Positions 58,475 through 64,000 of a stretch of 64,000 nucleotides of DNA are shown here, piece by piece. The position numbers and the translations under genes were made by a program. The notes beneath the pieces are model-generated. The model was not told the origin of the DNA and did no database searches. It worked only from the letters and a program-made list of their open reading frames with translations. The stretch is taken from NCBI GenBank assembly GCA_020440605.1, contig JAGRNT010000001.1:186001-250000 (forward strand). Reading direction: 5' to 3'. This DNA comes from a bacterium. Its GTDB lineage: Bacteria; 4484-113; JAFGCY01. The first letter of the stretch is position 1, and each line of letters opens with the position of its first letter.

Positions 58475-61105
58475 ATGTCTGCGATGCACATTTCGCATCC
58501 GCCAGGCAGGATCCGGCCCCCGGCCGCTCCCCTGCCTCTGTTCCGCAGTCTGGCAATGCTCCAGGCTGACATGCTGGCTCTGACGGTCCTTTGCATCCTG
58601 GCCATCCTGCTGAGCGCCTGCTCCGCAGGTCCGGGCCCGGAGATCATGCTGACTGACGACGACAGCGCACTGCAGGAAGTTGCCAATGCGGAGACTCCTG
58701 CCGGAGTTGACAATACCCTGTTTGCGGAACTGCGCGCCGAGCTGGAACGCGTGCTCGGCACGCGTGAGACCCTGCGAGCCCCCGAGGGCAGCTCGAACGA
58801 GATCCACGACCTGCTGCTCAGCGGCTCTGACATCTCGGGCTGGGAGCTGAGCTGGAGCTACTGCTGCACCGGTGACTATGACCTGAACGGCGAGGTCAAC
58901 ATCTCCGACCTGACCCCCATCGGCCTGCACTACCGGGCGCGCTTCGGTGACCCGGAGTGGCACCAGGCGCGGCTGGCGGATGGCGATGGCAACGGTGAGC
59001 TGAACATCGCCGACGTGACCCCGATCGGGATCCACTACGGCACGAGCGTGGGCGGCTTCCACATCTACGGTGCCGACGACCCCGCCGGACCCTGGCAGCT
59101 GATCGGGCAGTTCGAGCCGGAACGCGCCCAGCTGGCCGCGCGCCTGCGCTACACGCTGCAGCAGCGCGAGCACAACTGGTACCAGGTGCGCCCGCATGAC
59201 CGGACCGACAACGAGGGTGAGCCCGGCGACTGCATGCTGCACTGCACACCGGCACTGCTGCAGCAGAATGCTGCAACCGAGACGGCCAATGTCCAGCTCG
59301 GCCCGGCGGGGGGCAGCATCAGCGGCCCGGATGCCGGCTTCGGGGCCGTGCAGTTCAGCATCCCCGCCGGAGCACTCGCGGCTGAGGTCGGGATCAGCGT
59401 TGGCAGCATTGATGGCACGGTGCAGCTCGCAGGCGCTGCACTCGGCGGGCAGCTGTTCTACATCAGGGCTGAGACCGCGACCGAGCTGGCGCAGCCGCTG
59501 ATCGTACGTGCATATTTCGACCCGCAGGATGCGGTGGTGGCCGGACTGATGCAGGCCCGCCTGGACGGGCGGCTTGTCCAGCTCAACACGGTGGGCATGG
59601 ATCTCGAGCAGGGCTGGGTCGAGGCGGAGCTCTATACCCTCTATCCGCCGGCTCCGGCGCACAGCGCGGCTGCCTCCCCGGAGTTTGACTGGCAACCCTC
59701 CGGGACGCTCGGGGCGGCGATCTGGCTGGTCAGGGAGTACCAGCACGACCTCTTCGAGGATGAGCGCTTCCGCTACAGCAGCGGCTTTGACCCGGCGGTT
59801 GACTACTTCAGCACGGCGGCCCCCGGCGAGGAGGAACAGCGTGGCAACCTCGGGCGGCTGATGTTCGCGGCCTGGTACTTCAACAGCTACGCCGCAGGCA
59901 TGGGTCCGCTGGCGACACGCTTCAACGATCCGCAGGTGCAGGCGAAGATCGCCAGCCGGGCCTGCACTTCCTTCCTGATCGGCTTTGATGAGCGCTTCCT
60001 CCGGGTGCCCTACCCCTCGCGCACGGCGGCGCTTGAGCAGATCAAACTGGCAATGCGCCGCAGCGGCGGCCCGGTGCCCATGGCCCTGCTGGCACCGGAC
60101 TGGGAAGCCGTGCCCTGCCTGGCGATCAGCTATTCGGGTTCCACGCTGCGGCTGGTCGATGCCCGCAGTCCGCATGCGGTGAAGAGCTTCGACATTGAGG
60201 AGGATGCCACGCCCTTCCGGATGATCGGTGACGGCTCGATCGCGATGTACGAGAACTTCGAGAACATCCTGCTGGATGCCACGGCCGAGCCGCCCTTCGG
60301 CGGCTATGAGGCGGCAAGTGTCAACATCACGAGCCCGGAGGCCGGGCAGCGCATCGAGGAGCAGCAGGTGCAGCTGACTGGTTATGTGGACAGCACATAC
60401 CTGCTCGTGGACGAAATCCTCTTCTGGAACACCTCCCTGCCACTGCAGTCGATGCAGGGCACGGACGTGGCAGTCAGCGGGGACTTCAGCCTGACACTGG
60501 CGCTGCAGCCCGGTGTGAATGAGTTCGTGGTGATCACGCGCTCGCAGACCACGAACGGCCTGACCAGCCGGCCCTACAGGGTGACGGTTGCCAACAACCT
60601 GGAGAACCCCGGCAGCTTCTGGCTGCTGCAGGGTGAGGAACCGCTGCCCGAGGGCCAGCTGCGCTTCAGCGTTGAATGGGAGGGCCGCTACGAGAGCAAC
60701 ACCGTGGCCCAGAACTATGAGTACAAGCCCTATCTGGCAATTGACAACGACACCGGCAACTACTGGCTGAGCTACGGCAGCCGCGGCAGCCTGGAGAACG
60801 AGCCGCATGCGCTGTGGGAGGACCGCACGCAGTATGACAGCGAGGGCAGGGCCCGCAGCGGGCGGATCGTGATCACGGTGGCGGATGTGCGGCCCGGGAC
60901 TTACAGCATCCTGCTGGATGCACCGGTGCTGTCACTGAACGTGATCCGCGTGACGGAGATCAGCGTCGCCGGTCCCACGGGCGGGACGTACGTGATGCAG
61001 AACGGCGTGGCGGCTGCCAACCAGCGCTGGCACGGCCTGAGCTACAGCACGGATGGCAACACGGTGACGGTGGAGGACACGGCCTACAGCCTGGGCGGAA
61101 TCTAG
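58475..61105 (+). CDS. Large lipoprotein with dockerin-like motifs
   Basis: An 876-residue lipoprotein. ATG at 58475 follows GGGAGG. The hydrophobic core ('LTVLCILAILLSAC') ends in lipobox LSAC, placing the lipid near Cys49 after a long basic/Pro-rich leader. Residues about 130-185 hold two dockerin-like loops ('GDYDLNGEVNISDLTPIGLH' and 'DGDGNGELNIADVTPIGIHY') closely like those of the 16125 protein. 'GGSISGPDAGFGAVQFSIPAG' (about 278-298) resembles the ZU5-type opening. The middle (about 400-620) and C-terminal beta regions include 'VNITSPEAGQRIEEQQVQLT', an Ig-like stretch. It was probably surface-exposed. No enzyme motif is seen. Confidence 0.82.
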   Translation: MSAMHISHPPGRIRPPAAPLPLFRSLAMLQADMLALTVLCILAILLSACSAGPGPEIMLTDDDSALQEVANAETPAGVDNTLFAELRAELERVLGTRETLRAPEGSSNEIHDLLLSGSDISGWELSWSYCCTGDYDLNGEVNISDLTPIGLHYRARFGDPEWHQARLADGDGNGELNIADVTPIGIHYGTSVGGFHIYGADDPAGPWQLIGQFEPERAQLAARLRYTLQQREHNWYQVRPHDRTDNEGEPGDCMLHCTPALLQQNAATETANVQLGPAGGSISGPDAGFGAVQFSIPAGALAAEVGISVGSIDGTVQLAGAALGGQLFYIRAETATELAQPLIVRAYFDPQDAVVAGLMQARLDGRLVQLNTVGMDLEQGWVEAELYTLYPPAPAHSAAASPEFDWQPSGTLGAAIWLVREYQHDLFEDERFRYSSGFDPAVDYFSTAAPGEEEQRGNLGRLMFAAWYFNSYAAGMGPLATRFNDPQVQAKIASRACTSFLIGFDERFLRVPYPSRTAALEQIKLAMRRSGGPVPMALLAPDWEAVPCLAISYSGSTLRLVDARSPHAVKSFDIEEDATPFRMIGDGSIAMYENFENILLDATAEPPFGGYEAASVNITSPEAGQRIEEQQVQLTGYVDSTYLLVDEILFWNTSLPLQSMQGTDVAVSGDFSLTLALQPGVNEFVVITRSQTTNGLTSRPYRVTVANNLENPGSFWLLQGEEPLPEGQLRFSVEWEGRYESNTVAQNYEYKPYLAIDNDTGNYWLSYGSRGSLENEPHALWEDRTQYDSEGRARSGRIVITVADVRPGTYSILLDAPVLSLNVIRVTEISVAGPTGGTYVMQNGVAAANQRWHGLSYSTDGNTVTVEDTAYSLGGI

Positions 61106-61301
61106 GGAGTGGGCAGTTGGCAGTGGAGCGTGAGACTGGCGTTCTGCTGCCGCCGAGGGAGTCAATGAGTCACGCGGTCAGGAAGTCAGCAAACTCCGAT
61201 TGGGATGTCACATGATTGACTCCTGGTCTGCGTGACGCTCACGGCCGCCGGCCGGATTGAGATCCCCGCCCAGGGTGATCTGGCCGGCGGCATTCGGGAG
61301 C
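61106..61301. repeat. Inverted GTCACGCGGTCA word array between convergent genes
   Basis: After the lipoprotein stop comes a short GTGGGCAGTTGGCAGTGG run. Then 'GAGTCAATGAGTCACGCGGT' and 'CAGGAAGTCAGC' (61157-61190) face the inverted 'TTGACTCCTGGTCTGCGTGA' (about 61214-61233). No frame is supported. Confidence 0.65.
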
Positions 61302-62144
61302 TCAGGCATCGGTTGGCAACGGTGATAAGTTCCGCGGAGCACCTCCCGCAGCGGACACCCGAGCAAGCATCCAGAGTAATCCCGATATCAGCGTGGCCTG
61401 GACAATCAGACTGCCGATGTCCAGTGCGTAGAGCCCGCCCAGTTCAAGCGCTTGGGGATTCGCGACGGTGTTGTGCCCGGTGAGATCCGTGGAGAGCAGC
61501 TGCAGCCTGAAGGAGATGAACCTGTCCAGTTTCCCGATCAAGAGGTCCGCCAGTACGCATAGTGCCGCGCAGCGCAGGATTCCGAGCCTGTCAACAAGCA
61601 GTGACAGGCCGAGCATGATCAGCACCAGGATGACAATGTTCAGCCAGTTGACAACAAGCAGCAGGAACTGACTCAGACCGGCATGGAATACTCCGAACGA
61701 AGCGATGCCCTGCTTGATTCCAATCGGTGTGTAGTACAGCAAACCGATCAGAATTGATGGCAGGATCAGAAGGCCCACGAGATGCCATATGGAACTGATT
61801 TCCGCGCGGTACCGTCTGAGGAGACCGGCCTGTCCGCCGGGATTGTCAGTGCCAGCTCCGCCTGCGCCGAGGAATCTGATCCTGTCGAGCGCCAGGTAGC
61901 AGCTGAGTCCCAGCAGCAGGTACCAGGTAAATACGTTGAATTCCAGCTGGAATCCAATCAGGCTGCCGAACACTTCCTCGCTGACCCGGCCTTGCTTCGT
62001 GAGGTGATTGAGGGCGGGCATGATCACGAAAGAAGACAGAATGCCAAGTCCCTGCAGGATCCAACCCCAGAGCATCGGCCTGCGGCGCAGCCTAGCCCAG
62101 GCATGTTGAAGTTGCTTACTGTCCGAATCCCCCATGCTGTCCAT
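61302..62144 (-). CDS. Polytopic membrane protein of unknown function
   Basis: A 280-residue protein with about six membrane helices ('GWILQGLGILSSFVIMPAL', 'FTWYLLLGLSCYLAL', 'HLVGLLILPSILIGLLYYT', 'FLLLVVNWLNIVILVLIMLG', 'LIVQATLISGLLWMLA'). An Arg-rich N-terminus and a Gly-rich cytosolic loop near 98-108 are seen. ATG at 62144 has TACAAT ending six bases upstream, so it is probably leaderless. No family is recognised. It converges with the 58475 gene and is divergent from the methyltransferase gene. Confidence 0.65.
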   Translation of the reverse strand: MDSMGDSDSKQLQHAWARLRRRPMLWGWILQGLGILSSFVIMPALNHLTKQGRVSEEVFGSLIGFQLEFNVFTWYLLLGLSCYLALDRIRFLGAGGAGTDNPGGQAGLLRRYRAEISSIWHLVGLLILPSILIGLLYYTPIGIKQGIASFGVFHAGLSQFLLLVVNWLNIVILVLIMLGLSLLVDRLGILRCAALCVLADLLIGKLDRFISFRLQLLSTDLTGHNTVANPQALELGGLYALDIGSLIVQATLISGLLWMLARVSAAGGAPRNLSPLPTDA

Positions 62145-62150
62145 GTAGGG

Positions 62151-62156
62151 ATTGTA
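62151..62156 (-). promoter_or_regulatory. -10 hexamer TACAAT for leaderless start at 62144
   Basis: On the minus strand TACAAT ends six bases before the ATG of the membrane protein gene. Confidence 0.55.
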
Positions 62157-62251
62157 ACGCAGTGTGGCAGTGCACTGTGCCCAGACAAGCTGCGCAGCTC
62201 CGACTTGCCATTGGAGTAATCACTACGCCCTACAACCTATGTCCTACATCC

Positions 62252-62257
62252 TATAAT
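62252..62257 (+). promoter_or_regulatory. -10 hexamer TATAAT for leaderless start at 62264
   Basis: TATAAT ends six bases before the ATG. It lies at the end of a CTACAACC/TACATCC word run (62223-62251), so a dispersed repeat may have supplied part of the promoter. Confidence 0.6.
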
Positions 62258-62263
62258 TCCCCC

Positions 62264-62941
62264 ATGTCAGATACACAGCTCTGGAGCGATTCCACCGACT
62301 ACATGGAGGGCCTGCTGGCCCCCGCCGACCCCGTGCTGGACGCGGTGCAGCAGGCCGCCGATGACGCCGGGCTGCCGCGGATCAGCCTCGACCCGCTGCA
62401 GGCGCGCATGCTGCAGATCCTCGCCGGCGCGATCGGCGCGCGGCGCATCCTCGAGGTCGGCACGCTCGCGGGTTACAGCGGGATCCACCTGGCACGCGCC
62501 CTGCCGGCGGACGGCAGGCTCGTCACGCTGGAGATTGACGACCTCCACGCTGATGTGGCGCTTGCCAATTTCGGGCGCGCGGGACTCGCCGGGCGCGTGG
62601 AGCTGCGGCGCGGTGCCGCGCTGGACAGCATGGCAGCACTGGAGGCTGAGGGCTGCGAGCCCTTTGACATGGCCTTCATCGACGCCGACAAGCTGAACAA
62701 TGTCAACTACCTGAACTGGGCCGTGGCCCACAGCAGGCCCGGGGCGCTGATCGTGATTGACAACGTGGTGCGCGGCGGCCAGGTGGCGACGGGCAGCGAT
62801 GAGGACCCGAGCGTGGCCGGGACGCGGGCCGCGCTGCGCATGGCTGCGGAGGACGGGCGGCTGGAGGCCACGGTGCTGCAGACGGTGGGCCGCAAGAACT
62901 TCGACGGCCTGTGCTTCATCAGGGTGAGGAGTGGTCAGTGA
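62264..62941 (+). CDS. SAM-dependent O-methyltransferase (family 3 / catechol-type)
   Basis: A 225-residue class I methyltransferase. 'RRILEVGTLAGYSGIHLARAL' (about 60-80, as a region) is the SAM motif with the acidic Glu. 'LVTLEIDDLHADVAL' and 'DMAFIDADKLNNVNYLNWA' (about 142-160) match the metal-binding acid and 'DADK' motif of O-methyltransferase family 3. 'LIVIDNVVRGGQV' follows. Such enzymes methylate catechols or similar hydroxyls with Mg2+. The substrate is unknown. The stop codon TGA lies within the first unit of the downstream word array. Confidence 0.9.
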   Translation: MSDTQLWSDSTDYMEGLLAPADPVLDAVQQAADDAGLPRISLDPLQARMLQILAGAIGARRILEVGTLAGYSGIHLARALPADGRLVTLEIDDLHADVALANFGRAGLAGRVELRRGAALDSMAALEAEGCEPFDMAFIDADKLNNVNYLNWAVAHSRPGALIVIDNVVRGGQVATGSDEDPSVAGTRAALRMAAEDGRLEATVLQTVGRKNFDGLCFIRVRSGQ

Positions 62942-63088
62942 AGCGTGAAGCGTGAACAGTGAAGAGTGAAGCGTGAAGAGTGAAGCGTGAACAGTAAAGA
63001 GTGAAGAGTGATTACTGTCTACTGTTCACTGTTTACTGTTCACTGTTTACTGATTACTGTTTACTGATTACTGTTTACTGCCCACTGA
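62934..63088. repeat. Long inverted array of GTGAACAGTGAAGCGTGAA words
   Basis: Some nine degenerate units of GTGAAGC/GTGAACA/GTGAAGA (62937-63021) are followed by about ten inverse units of TTACTGTTCACTG (63020-63086). The two halves can form a stem of more than 60 bases. The array covers the stop codon on the left and the stop codon of the convergent gene on the right. Confidence 0.8.
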
Positions 63089-63997
63089 TCAGCCGCGCTG
63101 CTGGAGCTGGGCCGCCAGGCGCTGCAGCATTCCGTTGAGCTGCGGCTGGTTCAGCGCGGCGATCTCGCTCATGATCCGTCCGGCCTCGGCGCGCTGCCCG
63201 GTGACGACCATCGCCTGCAGCAGGTTGAAGCCCACGTTCGGGCCATGCTGCTTCAGCTCATAGACCGGCAGCGCCAGCTCGAGCATCTCGGCGGCCAGCC
63301 CGGCGCGGCCCATGATCCCGGTCACTGCCAGGAGCGATTCCGCCGGACGCTCCTTGCCGGCCTCGATCGCCTCGGCGAGCGTCAGGAGCGCACTGCCCTT
63401 CGCCTCATCACGCAGGTCGACCTCCGCCAGGCGTACGCGCGCCATGTAGGCCCCGGGTAGTTCCGCGACCTTCTCCAGCGCATCCACGTAGGCATCCTCG
63501 CCACCCTGGCGGCCGGCGATCCCGGCATACCAGTACAGCGCATTCTCCATGTTCGGTTCCAGCTCCAGCGCCTGCCACAGCAGCTCGCTGACGGAGGGGT
63601 CGGCCTCGCTGCCGGCCTTCTGCGCGGCGATCTGCGCGCGGTTGACAAGCAGCACCGCCGCCTGGCCATGCTGCTTCTCATACTCATCGAGGATCCGGGC
63701 GGCGTTGTCAGGTGCGCCGTTGTGGATCAGGCTCTGGCTGAAGAGCGCCGTCCCGCGCAGCGGGTCAGTGTCAATCTCATGCAGGCGCTTCGCAGCCTCC
63801 AGCACCTCGCGGAACATCCGCTGCGAGAAGCCATCCATGATCAGGTTGGCAAGCACGGGCGGCTCGTCCCAGGCGGCCTTCAGGTTGTCAGGCAGGATCT
63901 CCGTACGCCAGACCTCGCGCTCCACCTTGAGCGGCAGGCCGTTGCCAAGCCGCAGCGTGATCCTGTCATCCTGCTCGGGCTGTACGTTGTCCATCAC
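63089..63997 (-). CDS. TPR-like soluble protein, start at the window edge
   Basis: At least 301 residues, reading from ATG at 63994 or GTG at 63997. The frame is open to the right edge, so the real start may lie outside. The chain is helical and repeat-rich: 'ALFSQSLIHNGAPDNAARIL', 'SELLWQALELEPNMENALYW', 'LLTLAEAIEAGKERPAESLL', 'EMLELALPVYELKQHG'. These are tetratricopeptide-like units. The N-terminus 'DDRITLRLGNGLPLKVEREV' is a short beta stretch. It has no signal peptide in view. A protein-protein scaffold role is the usual inference for TPR proteins. Confidence 0.65.
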   Translation of the reverse strand: MMDNVQPEQDDRITLRLGNGLPLKVEREVWRTEILPDNLKAAWDEPPVLANLIMDGFSQRMFREVLEAAKRLHEIDTDPLRGTALFSQSLIHNGAPDNAARILDEYEKQHGQAAVLLVNRAQIAAQKAGSEADPSVSELLWQALELEPNMENALYWYAGIAGRQGGEDAYVDALEKVAELPGAYMARVRLAEVDLRDEAKGSALLTLAEAIEAGKERPAESLLAVTGIMGRAGLAAEMLELALPVYELKQHGPNVGFNLLQAMVVTGQRAEAGRIMSEIAALNQPQLNGMLQRLAAQLQQRG

Positions 63998-64000
63998 TGC

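Noticed and set aside
58379..60808. Long minus-strand frame of 809 codons opposite the 58475 lipoprotein gene
   Set aside because: Same reason: low-information composition and no start signal, opposite a gene with clear domains.
62942..63060. Origin or iteron array
   Set aside because: The words are not evenly spaced, there is no AT-rich segment with DnaA boxes, and no replication gene is near.
62934..63088. CRISPR-like tandem array
   Set aside because: Units are 7-12 bases and degenerate, there are no unique spacers of constant length, and the second half is the inverse of the first. It is an inverted word array.

Overview
The window is GC-rich bacterial DNA with 47 protein-coding genes or gene fragments and two tRNA genes (Val, Cys). 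Large secreted lipoproteins, a TamB-like outer-membrane assembly protein and an undecaprenyl-phosphate sugar transferase point to a heterotroph with a diderm (two-membrane) envelope. Gene content does not fix the phylum. The style (giant PKD, propeller and dockerin-like lipoproteins, dispersed palindromic repeats) fits an under-sampled environmental lineage rather than a model organism.

Layout. 0-6.7 kb: end of a PpiC-like gene, small lipoprotein, flavin oxidoreductase, two tRNAs, a large lipoprotein, a BrkB-type membrane protein, an antitoxin-like gene and an NTF2-like gene. 6.7-19 kb: large lipoproteins interleaved with the two halves of a split transketolase, an esterase and a double-VOC protein. 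19-22.4 kb: SPFH protein plus NAD-kinase-like pair, then a sulfide:quinone oxidoreductase-like flavoprotein behind a possible Fur-type box. 22.5-31.4 kb: two more large lipoproteins, small membrane proteins, an aldo/keto reductase and a sugar transferase. 31.7-42.5 kb: TamB-like protein, MFS transporter, PPK2-type polyphosphate kinase, membrane protein. 43-49.3 kb: a four-gene cluster (membrane-anchored propeller, two membrane proteins, Cys-rich exported protein), thioesterase, lipoprotein, radical SAM protein. 51.1-54.9 kb: an AT-rich island with an OLD-family nuclease gene overlapping a UvrD-like helicase gene, a Gabija-type anti-phage system. 55-64 kb: NAGPA-domain exported protein, TPR proteins, a dockerin-like lipoprotein, a membrane protein, an O-methyltransferase.

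The most unusual content is between the genes. At least four intergrading classes of short structured repeat occur: (1) hairpins with constant flanks (5' GGAGGT or GGAGCT, 3' ACAA) and variable complementary stems, often with a GCAA or GTAA tetraloop, nearly always just 3' of a stop codon on the same strand; (2) a twin-hairpin element in six copies with compensatory stem changes; (3) arrays of degenerate 8-12 base words, commonly followed by an inverted array; (4) composite blocks of about 0.3-0.5 kb that assemble these modules in a fixed order. One composite type brackets a membrane gene directly beside the Gabija island, and one hairpin set has entered the 3' end of the radical SAM gene.

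A second genome-wide signal is leaderless transcription. At least eight genes have a -10-like hexamer ending exactly 6 bases before the start codon and no ribosome binding site. The large lipoprotein genes instead have a short leader with a clear purine-rich site.
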